Made by a program: the position numbers and the translations under genes
The notes under the pieces: model-generated
Databases searched by the model: none
What the model was told of the DNA's origin: nothing
Seen by the model: only the letters and a program-made list of their open reading frames with translations
Shown: in pieces, positions 8,383 through 16,502 of the stretch
Layout of the letters: every line of letters starts with the position of its first letter
How positions within the stretch are numbered: position 1 is the stretch's first letter
Source: Verrucomicrobiales bacterium
GTDB lineage: Bacteria; Verrucomicrobiota; Verrucomicrobiia; Verrucomicrobiales; V1-33
DNA length: 44,640 nt
Assembly (NCBI GenBank): GCA_947460575.1
Contig: CANHIJ010000018.1
Span: 1-44,640 of the forward strand
Direction: 5' to 3'

Positions 8383-9336
8383 ATGAATCGCGTAATGATG
8401 GGCATGGTCGGAACGGCGCCTTACTGCAGTCGACGCCTGCTCTGGCGCCTGCGGCGGAGCCTGGGCCTGCGGCCGACGGTGCGCCTCGCCAATGGGGTGC
8501 GCTGGAAATTGCCCCTGGGCGATTTATTTGCTAGCGATGTCTATGTCACCGACGGGAATGTGGACTTGGGATGCGAGCACATGTTGATGGCGTATTTGCG
8601 CGACACCCGGCCGACGGGGGTGGCGATGGACGTGGGGGCGCACTCGGGATACTATAGTCTGCTCTTTTCTACGGAGGTGGAAAAGGTGTACGCCTTTGAA
8701 CCGGACGTGCGCAATTTCCCGCTGATGGCCGAGGCCGCAGCGCTGCGCTCCAACATTGAGTTGGTGCCGATGGCGGTGGGCGACTACTGCGGCGCGGTGC
8801 GCTTTTCCCAGGCCGTGCAATCGGATGTGAGCCACATCGAGCCGGGCGCGGCGGCGCCGGGGGAAGCTTCCGCTGGACTGAGCGTGCCGATCACGACCTT
8901 GGATGCCTTCGCGGCCGAGCGGGGCCTTCGGGTGGCGGCGGTCAAGGTCGACGTCGAGGGCTTTGACATTTTGGTATTGCAGGGCGGCCTGCAGACCGCG
9001 CGGCGAGACCGCCCGGTGTTTTCCGTGGAGTTTGGCATCGAAGCTGGGCGGGCCAATTCCTGGGAGGCCCTAGCGGAGTTTCTCGCGGCGGCCCGCTACC
9101 AGGTGTGGGCGGCCGACCTCGATTGCGCCGCGGCGCGGCCGACCTGCCGGTTTGCCCGGCGATCCGTAGAGGAACTCCAGACCGTTTGGACCAAAATGTT
9201 ATTTTTGGTTCCGGAGGAAGACGGCTGGTTTCCCGCGTTTGCCACTTGCTTCCCGCAATGGGGCCGGGACCGGTTTGGGGCCATGGACGTGGATGCCTGG
9301 CGGGTCCGCCCCGGAGGACCGAAGGCGGATTCCTAG
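8383..9336 (+). CDS. FkbM-family methyltransferase
   Basis: A 317-residue SAM-dependent methyltransferase. The FkbM signature is clear: VAMDVGAHSGYYSLLFS (residues 80-96), VYAFEPDVRNFPLM, VPITTLDAFA, VKVDVEGFDILVLQGG and RPVFSVEFG. FkbM proteins O-methylate polyketides and sugars and are common in surface polysaccharide loci, where they methylate a sugar in the repeat unit or at a chain end. The start ATG 8383 follows T-rich sequence (acttttcactct) with no Shine-Dalgarno. It is one of four methyltransferases in this locus, so the glycan is probably methylated at several places. The C-terminal third (after about residue 220) is less conserved and may give specificity. Confidence 0.9.
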   Translation: MNRVMMGMVGTAPYCSRRLLWRLRRSLGLRPTVRLANGVRWKLPLGDLFASDVYVTDGNVDLGCEHMLMAYLRDTRPTGVAMDVGAHSGYYSLLFSTEVEKVYAFEPDVRNFPLMAEAAALRSNIELVPMAVGDYCGAVRFSQAVQSDVSHIEPGAAAPGEASAGLSVPITTLDAFAAERGLRVAAVKVDVEGFDILVLQGGLQTARRDRPVFSVEFGIEAGRANSWEALAEFLAAARYQVWAADLDCAAARPTCRFARRSVEELQTVWTKMLFLVPEEDGWFPAFATCFPQWGRDRFGAMDVDAWRVRPGGPKADS

Positions 9337-9415
9337 TCGGGGAATTTTTCCGCGGCGACGGGGGGGCACCGAGATTTCCCCAAAAACAGAGGGGCCCACT
9401 TTGGGTGCAATTTTT

Positions 9416-10603
9416 ATGAAGCTAGGCCTATCATTGCTGTGCGAGCAGCCGAATCGCAAGACTGGGCTGACGTCGCTGTTTACGGCTTTTGTTCGGGAAG
9501 GGCTCCGGCTGTACCCAGATTTGGAGTTTGTGTTGTTCTGCGCGGAGGGGCAATCCTTGGATGTGGAGAGCCCGCGGCTCACCGTGCAGGGAGGATTTGC
9601 CGCCAACGATCGATTGGCGGCGCGGCTCATGACGGAGCATTTCTTGATAGGCCCGGCGGCGAAGCGGGCGGGCTGTGACGCCTTGTTGACCACGGGCCTG
9701 GTGCCGTTGTGGGCGCCGCTGCCGGTGGCGATGCACTTGCTCACTTTGCACCACCTCTCCGCGAGCAACCAGATCGGGGGGCTGCGCTCTTGGTATCGCA
9801 ACTGGGCCAGCCGACACGGGCTGCGTCAAGCCTCGCTGGTCATCACCAATACCCGGTTCGCCTGCGATCAGATTTTAGCAGTAGGCGCGCCGGCGGCCCC
9901 CAAGTTGCTGCAAAGCTATGAGGGCATTGACCACCGCGACTTCCACCCCCGCGGCAGCGCGGAGGAGCGCGACCTGTTGCAGGAGCGCTTTGGCCTCGCG
10001 GGACCCTACTTTTTTTGGTGCTCAAATTTCTATCCTTACAAGCAGGCGGAACTCTTGATGGAGGCCTGGTGCGCCTTGCCGTGGGCGCTCCGGGAGCGGA
10101 TGCCTTTAGTGATGGTGGGGGGCGGCGCTTGGGGGGAATCCAAGGAGAAGAGCTTGGCGATCGCGGAGCGCTGTGGGGCCTCCTCGCAGGTGCGGATGTT
10201 GGGGTGGGTGCACGACCACGAAGTGCCGCTGCTGTTTCGCCACGCTGCGGTTTTTGTGCATCCCAGCCGGGAGGAAACCTTTGGCCGGAGCGTGCTCGAA
10301 GCCATGGCCAGCGGGGTCCCCTGCGTGGTGCAAGGGATCCCGGTCATGAAGGAGGTCACGGCCGGGCATGCCCTGCTGGTGGACTTCGGCGACCGCGCGG
10401 CGGCGACCGCGGCCTTGCAGCAGGCGGTGGAGGATGGGGCCTTGCGAGAGCGCCTCGTCGCTGGAGGATTGGCTAGGGCGGCGGAGTTCAGTTTTGAGCG
10501 GCTCACGGTGGAGCGCATTGAGGCCTTGCGGCGCCAGTTGGGCCTCCGCCCGGGGGAGCACGCGGGCCGTTTTCCGCTCGTTTTTGCGGACTCTTTTGTA
10601 TGA
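9416..10603 (+). CDS. GT4-family glycosyltransferase
   Basis: A 395-residue GT-B fold retaining glycosyltransferase. The N-terminal domain has the pattern LSLLCEQPNRKTGLTSLF, and the C-terminal nucleotide-sugar domain contains FFWCSNFYPYKQAELLMEAW, RMLGWVHDHEVPLLFRHAAV and HPSREETFGRSVLEAMASGV, the last being the E-x7-E donor motif. It would act at the inner membrane's cytoplasmic face, adding a sugar to the lipid-linked unit. Start is ATG 9416 after a TTTTT tract; the longer frame from 9239 overlaps the FkbM gene and lacks family similarity. Its stop overlaps the hddA start in an ATGA, so translation of the heptose genes is coupled to it, and it may be the heptose transferase (inference). 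Confidence 0.88.
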   Translation: MKLGLSLLCEQPNRKTGLTSLFTAFVREGLRLYPDLEFVLFCAEGQSLDVESPRLTVQGGFAANDRLAARLMTEHFLIGPAAKRAGCDALLTTGLVPLWAPLPVAMHLLTLHHLSASNQIGGLRSWYRNWASRHGLRQASLVITNTRFACDQILAVGAPAAPKLLQSYEGIDHRDFHPRGSAEERDLLQERFGLAGPYFFWCSNFYPYKQAELLMEAWCALPWALRERMPLVMVGGGAWGESKEKSLAIAERCGASSQVRMLGWVHDHEVPLLFRHAAVFVHPSREETFGRSVLEAMASGVPCVVQGIPVMKEVTAGHALLVDFGDRAAATAALQQAVEDGALRERLVAGGLARAAEFSFERLTVERIEALRRQLGLRPGEHAGRFPLVFADSFV

Positions 10604-11583
10604 TAATCACCAAGACTCCTTTTCGCGCCTCCTTTGCGGGGGGCGGCACTGATCTGCCAGCTTTTTACGAGCAGGAAGATGGCGTGGTGGTCTCTATGGC
10701 CATCAACAGCTTTGTCTACTTGGCGGTGCACCGCTTTTTCGAGCAACGCATCGTGCTCAAGTATTCCGAGACCGAGAGCGTCGAGCACGTGGACCAAATC
10801 CGCCACGGCTTGATCCGGGAATGTCTCAAAATTGTCGGCGTCAGCGAGCCGCTGGAAATAACGTCTTTTGCGGACATTCCCTCCAAAGGGAGCGGATTGG
10901 GCTCGTCTTCGGCGTTTGCGGTTGGCTTGATCTCGGCGCTGCAGGCCTTCATGGGGCTGCCCGTCTCTCCAGAGCAAAGCGCGGCCTTGGCCTGCGAAGT
11001 GGAGATCGGGAGGCTGGGGGAACCGATCGGAAAACAGGACCAATACGCGGCGGCTTACGGGGGCATGAATGCGATCACCTTTCGCGCCGATGGCAGCGTG
11101 GGCGTGGAGCCGATCGCCTTAACAGAAGAGGCTCGGCGGCACATGGAGGAGCACCTCGTGATGTTTTACACGGGCTTGGTGCGCAGTGCTTCGGAGATTT
11201 TGGTGGAGCAAAAGCGCGCGACGGAGTCGGACCAGAGCAAGATGGCGCTGTTGCGGGACATGAAAGGGTTGGCTCTGGGGCTGCGGGACTGCTTGATGGC
11301 GGGCGATGTCGACCAACTGGGGCCCATCATGCACGAGGGCTGGCGGATGAAGAAGGGGTTGGCGTCCAAGATCAGCATGCCAGTGATCGATGCCGCCTAC
11401 GAGGCGGGCATGCAGGCGGGAGCGACCGGGGGCAAATTGTTGGGAGCCGGGGGCGGGGGATTCTTGCTCTTTTACTGCCCTCCAGCCAAGCGCGCCGAGT
11501 TGATGCGCCGGTTGGCCCCGCTGCGGGCGGTGCCCATTCGCATGGAGTTGCGGGGTTCGCGGGTGGCCTTTTTGGAGTCTTAA
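10600..11583 (+). CDS. hddA: D-glycero-alpha-D-manno-heptose 7-phosphate kinase
   Basis: A 327-residue GHMP kinase. RASFAGGGTDLPAFYEQ near the N-terminus and the ATP loop IPSKGSGLGSSSAFAVGL (93-110) match HddA-type kinases; GEPIGKQDQYAAAYGGMN and the C-terminal GGKLLGAGGGGFLLF (motif 3) complete the fold. HddA makes heptose 1-alpha,7-bisphosphate from heptose 7-phosphate with ATP. It overlaps the glycosyltransferase stop by 4 bp and starts a block of four heptose genes (10600-14498) containing each step to GDP-heptose. A related reading, a fucokinase-like or other sugar kinase, is made unlikely by the neighbours. Confidence 0.9.
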   Translation: MIITKTPFRASFAGGGTDLPAFYEQEDGVVVSMAINSFVYLAVHRFFEQRIVLKYSETESVEHVDQIRHGLIRECLKIVGVSEPLEITSFADIPSKGSGLGSSSAFAVGLISALQAFMGLPVSPEQSAALACEVEIGRLGEPIGKQDQYAAAYGGMNAITFRADGSVGVEPIALTEEARRHMEEHLVMFYTGLVRSASEILVEQKRATESDQSKMALLRDMKGLALGLRDCLMAGDVDQLGPIMHEGWRMKKGLASKISMPVIDAAYEAGMQAGATGGKLLGAGGGGFLLFYCPPAKRAELMRRLAPLRAVPIRMELRGSRVAFLES

Positions 11584-11601
11584 ATTCTAGTTAGAAATTT
11601 T

Positions 11602-12549
11602 ATGAAGCACGTTCTCATCACCGGCGGCGCAGGGTTTATCGGCAGCAACTTAGCGGCTCGGCTGATGGCGGAGCGGGATTGCCAGATCACGATTTTTGAC
11701 AACCTGCGCACTGGGAGTCTAGCTAATCTAGCTGACTGGGCAGGGAACCCGCGCGGGCGCATCGTGGTGGGGGACATTTTGGATTTGCCCGCGCTGCAGG
11801 CGGCCATGGAGGGGGTGGACACGGTGTTTCACCTCGCGGCCAATGCCGATGTCCGGGGGGGGGAGACCCACCGGAGGATCGACTTGGAGCAAAACACCAT
11901 CGGAACCTGGAACGTGTTAGAAGCGTGCCGCGCCGCGGGGGTGTCGCGGTTCTTCCTAGCTTCTTCGGCCACGGTGTACGGGGAGCCGGAAGTGTTCCCC
12001 ACTCCGGAGGGAGTCCCGCTGATTCAGACCTCTCTGTACGGGGCCTCGAAGCTGGCGGGCGAGGCCATGGCGCAGGCATTTTCGGAGTACGACGGGCTGC
12101 AGGTGACGATTTTTCGCTTTGTGTCGTGGACCGGCCCGAGCTATTCGCACGGGGTGGTGCGGGATTTTTGCGCCAAGCTGCGGGACAATCCGGAGCGGCT
12201 TTTCATTTTGGGAGATGGCTCGCAGCGGAAATCGTTTTTGGACGTCCGAGATGGGATTTCCGGGCTGCTGCACGCGGCGGAGCACGGAACCGGCCGGGTG
12301 CAGATCTACAATGTGGGGCACGACGAATGGTTGGGGGTCAATGAAGTGGCGCGCCTTGTGGTGGAGGCGCTGGGGCTGGAAGGGGTGGTTTTTGAGTATG
12401 CGGGAGGGGACAAGGGCTGGAAGGGGGACAGCCCCTTTGTGCTGCTCGATACCGCCCGCTTGAAGGCCACGGGCTGGAAGCCGGAAATCAGCATTGCCCA
12501 GAGCATTCGGGACACCGTGGCCTCGCTGCAGCGGGCGGGCTTGGCGTGA
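11602..12549 (+). CDS. NAD-dependent sugar epimerase/dehydratase (extended SDR)
   Basis: A 315-residue extended short-chain dehydrogenase. The NAD motif GGAGFIGSNLAARL is at residues 8-21, VFHLAANADVR at 75-85, the catalytic Ser region FFLASSATVYG at 117-127, and Y146-x3-K150 in SLYGASK. FRFVSWTGP and GDGSQRKSFLDVRD are typical for UDP/GDP-sugar 4-epimerase relatives. It sits between hddA and hddC-gmhB, so a GDP- or phospho-heptose substrate is likely, for example a C4 or C6 epimerisation, but the exact reaction cannot be assigned. UDP-glucose 4-epimerase is a less likely alternative, though the Glf step does need UDP-galactose. Confidence 0.85.
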   Translation: MKHVLITGGAGFIGSNLAARLMAERDCQITIFDNLRTGSLANLADWAGNPRGRIVVGDILDLPALQAAMEGVDTVFHLAANADVRGGETHRRIDLEQNTIGTWNVLEACRAAGVSRFFLASSATVYGEPEVFPTPEGVPLIQTSLYGASKLAGEAMAQAFSEYDGLQVTIFRFVSWTGPSYSHGVVRDFCAKLRDNPERLFILGDGSQRKSFLDVRDGISGLLHAAEHGTGRVQIYNVGHDEWLGVNEVARLVVEALGLEGVVFEYAGGDKGWKGDSPFVLLDTARLKATGWKPEISIAQSIRDTVASLQRAGLA

Positions 12550-12589
12550 GGTCTGCAGAGTCTAGCAGGTCACTATTTACCCTATCGTC

Positions 12590-13909
12590 ATGAGGCAAGC
12601 TGTCATTTTATGTGGAGGAAAGGGAACCCGACTGGGATCCGATTTTTCGCACCTGCCAAAGCCATTGGTTCCGGTGGCCGGGGTGCCGCTTTTGGACCAC
12701 ATTTTGGGTCGGGTGGCGGAGGCGGGCATCAGCCAGGTATGGCTGGCCGCCGGGCACTTGGGGCACCTCATTGCGGAGCGCTACGCGGCGGGCAATCCCT
12801 GGGGTTTGGCGATTCAGACCCACATCGAAGGCCAGCCCTTGGGCACGGCCGGTTGCCTGCTGGAACTGGAGGATCGCCTGGATGAGGCCTTCGCGTTGCT
12901 CTACGGAGATGTGTTTTTAGATTTTTCGCTGGGGGCGCTGTTGCAGGCGCACGCCGCGGCGGGGCCGGACGCGACGGTTTTGGTGCGGCAGTCGGACCAC
13001 CCCGCGGATTCCGATTTGGTGGACTGGGATGAACTCACGGGAGAAGTGCGGGCTTTTTTGCCCAAGGCAACCCGCCCGGCAGGCGGGCTCTACCGCAACT
13101 GGGGAAACGCCGCGGTGTACGCCTGTGGGAAGCGGATGCTGGCGGCGATTCCGCGCGGGCGCTCGTCGGACATAGCTACCGATGTTTTCCCCGCCCTACT
13201 GGCGGCCGGTGGGCGGATCCGGGCCCACCCGCTGGAGGAGCGGGGCTACGTCAAGGACATGGGTACGCCCGCTCGCTTGGTCGAGGTGGAGCGCTATTGG
13301 GCGCGGCGGCAGCGAGCGCGGGCTGGGGCCGCGGCGCCGCGGCGCATTCGCGGAGTGCTGTTAGACCGCGACGGGGTCCTGGTGGAAAATCGGGAACCGT
13401 TAGGAACGGTGGAGGAATTGGCGCTGCTGCCGGGGGCCCTAGCTGGGCTGGCGGCCATGGAGGAAGCGGGATTGCGCTGCCTGGTGGCGACGAACCAGCC
13501 GTGGATCGCGCGAGGCCTTTTGAGCGAGGCGCAATTGGCGGCGGTGCACCAGGCTTTGCGGGCCCTGGTGGAGGCGGGGGGCGGCAAGCTCTGGGACTTT
13601 GCCTACAGCCCGTACCATCCGGAGACGCACCACGGGGAGGGCGTGCTGGAGCTGCGGCGGGCCTCGGAGTGCCGCAAGCCCCGCCCGGGGATGCTTTTTG
13701 CGTTGATGGAACGGCACGGCCTGGACCCGGCGGAGACGGTGATGGTGGGGGATTCGCGCGCCGACATCGTAGCTGGGCAAAATGCGGGCCTGCGCACCAT
13801 TTTGATCGGCGATGAGCCGACCGCTCTGGCGGCGGGGCCCACCGCGGTCGCGGGCGATTTGCAGGAGGCCGCCCAGATCATTTTTTCTTGGAATTTCAAT
13901 CATCAATAA
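12590..13909 (+). CDS. Fused heptose 1-phosphate guanylyltransferase and heptose bisphosphate phosphatase
   Basis: A 439-residue bifunctional protein. Residues 1-235 are a nucleotidyltransferase: AVILCGGKGTRLGS (4-17), LPKPLVPVAGVPLLDH, and the Mg-binding LLYGDVFLDFS (D107), matching HddC, which makes GDP-heptose from heptose 1-alpha-phosphate and GTP. Residues about 252-430 are a HAD phosphatase like GmhB or the HisB N-domain: VLLDRDGVLVEN with D259 and D261, ATNQPWIARG, CRKPRPGM and VMVGDSRADI. GmhB removes the 7-phosphate just before HddC acts, so the fusion joins two consecutive steps. Of the four zinc ligands of E. coli GmhB, three appear replaced (S340, Y342, S359) and only C361 remains, so the phosphatase loop is probably zinc-free. 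It ends 1 bp before gmhA. Confidence 0.87.
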   Translation: MRQAVILCGGKGTRLGSDFSHLPKPLVPVAGVPLLDHILGRVAEAGISQVWLAAGHLGHLIAERYAAGNPWGLAIQTHIEGQPLGTAGCLLELEDRLDEAFALLYGDVFLDFSLGALLQAHAAAGPDATVLVRQSDHPADSDLVDWDELTGEVRAFLPKATRPAGGLYRNWGNAAVYACGKRMLAAIPRGRSSDIATDVFPALLAAGGRIRAHPLEERGYVKDMGTPARLVEVERYWARRQRARAGAAAPRRIRGVLLDRDGVLVENREPLGTVEELALLPGALAGLAAMEEAGLRCLVATNQPWIARGLLSEAQLAAVHQALRALVEAGGGKLWDFAYSPYHPETHHGEGVLELRRASECRKPRPGMLFALMERHGLDPAETVMVGDSRADIVAGQNAGLRTILIGDEPTALAAGPTAVAGDLQEAAQIIFSWNFNHQ

Positions 13910-13910
13910 C

Positions 13911-14498
13911 ATGTCCTCAGTTGCCCACCCTTTTGAAGAATACCTTGAGCGCCTCGCGGTGGCCTTAGCGGGCCTAGACCGGTCCGCGCTGGATGCCGCG
14001 GTGGAGGCCCTGATGGGGTGTTACCACGCGGGAGGCCACGTCTATGTGATGGGCAACGGGGGCTCGGCGGCCACCGCCACGCACATGGCTTGCGATTTAT
14101 CAAAAGGCCCCACGCCGCCGGGCAAGCAGGGCTTCGTGGTGTGGTCGCTGAGCGACAACGTGGCGCTGCTGACGGCGATCGCGAACGACTTGGCGTACGA
14201 GGAAGTTTTTGCACAAACCATTGCGGCGCGCATGAAGTCGGGTGACCTCCTGGTGGCGATCTCGGCGAGCGGCAATTCGCCGAATCTTGTGAGAGGCCTG
14301 GAGGCGGCGCGGGCCAAGGGGTGCCCGGTGGTGGCGATGACGGGATTCAAGGGGGGCTATCTCAAGGCGCACGCGGATGTCGTTTTGCACGCGGCGGGGG
14401 AGAGCTACGGGCCGGTGGAGGACGCCCACCTGGTGATCAACCACTACTTGGTGGAGGCGCTGCGCAAGCGACTGCTGGACGAGGCCCGGGCCCTGTGA
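13911..14498 (+). CDS. gmhA: Phosphoheptose isomerase-like SIS-domain protein
   Basis: A 195-residue SIS-domain protein. Conserved parts include YVMGNGGSAATATHMACDLS, then LTAIANDLAYEEVFAQTI, GDLLVAISASGNSPNLVRGL and a C-terminal EDAHLVINHYLVEAL with the histidine expected near the GmhA active site. GmhA turns sedoheptulose 7-phosphate into D-glycero-D-manno-heptose 7-phosphate, the first step of the pathway whose remaining enzymes are encoded immediately upstream. The canonical active-site Glu in the HFAEEL helix appears as Cys-Asp here (ACDL), so the active-site match is imperfect. Start ATG 13911 lies one base after the upstream stop; a longer frame from 13812 is only overlap. Function is strongly supported by neighbours. 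Confidence 0.85.
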   Translation: MSSVAHPFEEYLERLAVALAGLDRSALDAAVEALMGCYHAGGHVYVMGNGGSAATATHMACDLSKGPTPPGKQGFVVWSLSDNVALLTAIANDLAYEEVFAQTIAARMKSGDLLVAISASGNSPNLVRGLEAARAKGCPVVAMTGFKGGYLKAHADVVLHAAGESYGPVEDAHLVINHYLVEALRKRLLDEARAL

Positions 14499-14535
14499 GG
14501 GTGGGAGGAAGCCGCCTGCCGCCGCTTTTATTTGC

Positions 14536-15714
14536 ATGAGTGCCCGCCCGCGTTTGTTGCTCTGTGGGCACACCTATGCGGTGGCGGTGAACCGGGCCAA
14601 AGCCGTGGCCCTAGCCGCGTTTTACGAGGTCAAAGTGTGCGCGCCGGATTTGGCAGGGCTGACGATTTTTGGCCAAGCCGGGGAGTCCTTTGAGGCGGAG
14701 AGCGCCGGGGCGCCGTACCGCTATTGCCGCCTGCGGCGCTGGCCGCGGGGCTGGGGCTTTGTGCGGTTTTTCCTGCCTGGGTTGGGGCGCGAGATCGCGC
14801 AGTGGGAGCCTGACATTGTGCTCTGCGAGGCCGAGCCGTGGTCCTTTTTGCGTTGGCAGGCCTGGGCCATGACCCGCTGGCGGGGGCGGGGTGCCAAGTT
14901 TGTCGAGTTCACCTGGGAGAATGTGCGGCGGCCGGGATGGAAGGGGTGGGTTTTGCGCGGGATGTACCGGGCGGCGGCGGCAGGGGCGGATGGATGCATT
15001 TGTGGAAATCGCCGGGCTCGGGAGTTGATGGCGGAGGCGGGCGTGGCCCCGGAGCGCCTGCTCGTGACGGGGCAACTGGGCATCGACGAGGAGAGCCATC
15101 CCATGGTCGAAGAAGCGGCCAAGCGGCGCTGGCGCCGCGGGTTGGGCTTGGCGGAAGAGGCCTTGGTGGTGGGGTTTTGTGGGCGCTTTGTCGAAGAAAA
15201 AGGCATCTTAGATTTGCTCCAAGCCTGCGAAGCGGTGCGGCGGGATCACCCCGAGGTCCACTTGGCGCTGATGGGCTCGGGGCGCTTGGACGGGGCGCTG
15301 GCGGCGGCGGCGGCGGAGCGGCCCTGGCTGCGCTTGCTGCCCCCGGTGTCGAATGCCGAAGTCGCCGGGGTCATTGGCCACTTTGACCTCCTGGTGCTGC
15401 CTAGCAAATCTCATCGCGACGCCGCCACCGGGGCGGTGTGGGAGGAGCAGTTCGGCCATATTTTGTTGGAAGCGATGATGTGCCAGGTGCCCTCGCTGGG
15501 CAGCCGCAGCGGGGCCATTCCCGAAGTGCTCGAGCGGAGCGACGTTTTATTTGAGCCGGGGTCTCCGGCGGATTTGGCCATGGCGCTGCGGCGCTGGGTG
15601 GGAAACCGGGAAGGCCTGGGGCAACTCGGGAGGGACCAGCGGGCGGCCACCCTGGCGAAGTGGAGTCATCCAACCTTAGCCGCGAACTACGCCGCTTTCC
15701 TGAACTCTCTCTAG
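14536..15714 (+). CDS. GT4-family glycosyltransferase
   Basis: A 392-residue GT-B protein. The N-domain opens RPRLLLCGHTYAVAVNRAKA; the middle FVEFTWENVRRPGWKG and VTGQLGIDEE segments fit WbuB/PimB-like enzymes. The C-domain has VVGFCGRFVEEKGILDLLQA and EEQFGHILLEAMMCQVPSLG, which carries the E-x7-E donor motif, followed by SGAIPEVL. It would add one sugar of the repeat unit on the cytoplasmic side. It starts at ATG 14536 after TTTTATTTGC, another T-rich leader without Shine-Dalgarno. It directly follows gmhA by 37 bp. The donor is not predictable from sequence. Confidence 0.87.
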   Translation: MSARPRLLLCGHTYAVAVNRAKAVALAAFYEVKVCAPDLAGLTIFGQAGESFEAESAGAPYRYCRLRRWPRGWGFVRFFLPGLGREIAQWEPDIVLCEAEPWSFLRWQAWAMTRWRGRGAKFVEFTWENVRRPGWKGWVLRGMYRAAAAGADGCICGNRRARELMAEAGVAPERLLVTGQLGIDEESHPMVEEAAKRRWRRGLGLAEEALVVGFCGRFVEEKGILDLLQACEAVRRDHPEVHLALMGSGRLDGALAAAAAERPWLRLLPPVSNAEVAGVIGHFDLLVLPSKSHRDAATGAVWEEQFGHILLEAMMCQVPSLGSRSGAIPEVLERSDVLFEPGSPADLAMALRRWVGNREGLGQLGRDQRAATLAKWSHPTLAANYAAFLNSL

Positions 15715-15760
15715 CTGAGCCGGGCCCGGCCCTGATCGGCTTTTTTATTCTCAACCTTAT

Positions 15761-16468
15761 GTGCAGCCTGTGAACTACCGCGACGTTCTCTATCGGGATT
15801 ATTCCACCCACTTCGCGCAGCCCACCGCGGCCGCCGACGCCATCAACTTTCCGATGTTTGCGGAGATTTACCAAGAACTGCCGGGGCGGCAGGGCCGGGT
15901 TTTGGATTTGGGCTGTGGGCGGGGGGCGTGGCTGCGCTGGATGCGGACTCAGGGGTTTGGGAACTTGACCGGGGTGGATTTGAGCCGGATCGACCTCGAC
16001 GGGGTGGCCCTTCCGGAAGCGGTTTTGCACCAGGCCGATTTATTTTCCTTTCTGAAAAGCAGCGCAGAGCACTTCGACGTCATCCACGCCAAAGATGTCA
16101 TAGAGCATATGACCAAGGATGAAGTGGTGGAGTTTTTGGGGCTGTGCCGGGAGCGCTTGGCGGGTGGCGGGCGGCTTTGGATTAGCACCTTCAATGCCCT
16201 AGCCCCCATGGCGGCGCAGACCTGGGTGGGCGATTTCACCCACGAAACGGCCTTTAGCCCGGGGAGTTTGCGCCAAGTGTTGCACGCCTGCGGGTTTAGC
16301 GAGGTGCGCGTCAGTTGTTGCCATCCGGTGCCGCGCAGTGGCGCCGGCCGGGCGCGGCAGTATTTGATGCGTCCGATTTCGGCTTTTTGCCGCCTAGTGG
16401 CGGTGCTGCGCTACGGGGGGGCGGGAGATTTGGATTGCCGACCAACCCTGCTAGCGGTGGCCGGCTAG
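15761..16468 (+). CDS. Class I SAM-dependent methyltransferase
   Basis: A 235-residue methyltransferase. Motif I is RVLDLGCGRGAWLRWM (about 46-61), the acidic motif LTGVDLSRIDLDG follows, and motif II is FDVIHAKDVIEHM with ERLAGGGRLWISTFNAL. The DVIHAKDVIEHM pattern is common in methyltransferases of glycan loci. Translation starts at GTG 15761 or GTG 15770; the ATG overlapping at 15759 is in another frame. A long T-rich stretch precedes it (ttttttattctcaacc). The substrate is unknown, probably a sugar hydroxyl or the chain terminus. Confidence 0.83.
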   Translation: MQPVNYRDVLYRDYSTHFAQPTAAADAINFPMFAEIYQELPGRQGRVLDLGCGRGAWLRWMRTQGFGNLTGVDLSRIDLDGVALPEAVLHQADLFSFLKSSAEHFDVIHAKDVIEHMTKDEVVEFLGLCRERLAGGGRLWISTFNALAPMAAQTWVGDFTHETAFSPGSLRQVLHACGFSEVRVSCCHPVPRSGAGRARQYLMRPISAFCRLVAVLRYGGAGDLDCRPTLLAVAG

Positions 16469-16502
16469 GCGGGGCACGGAACGAGCTCTTTTTTGACGCG
16501 CG

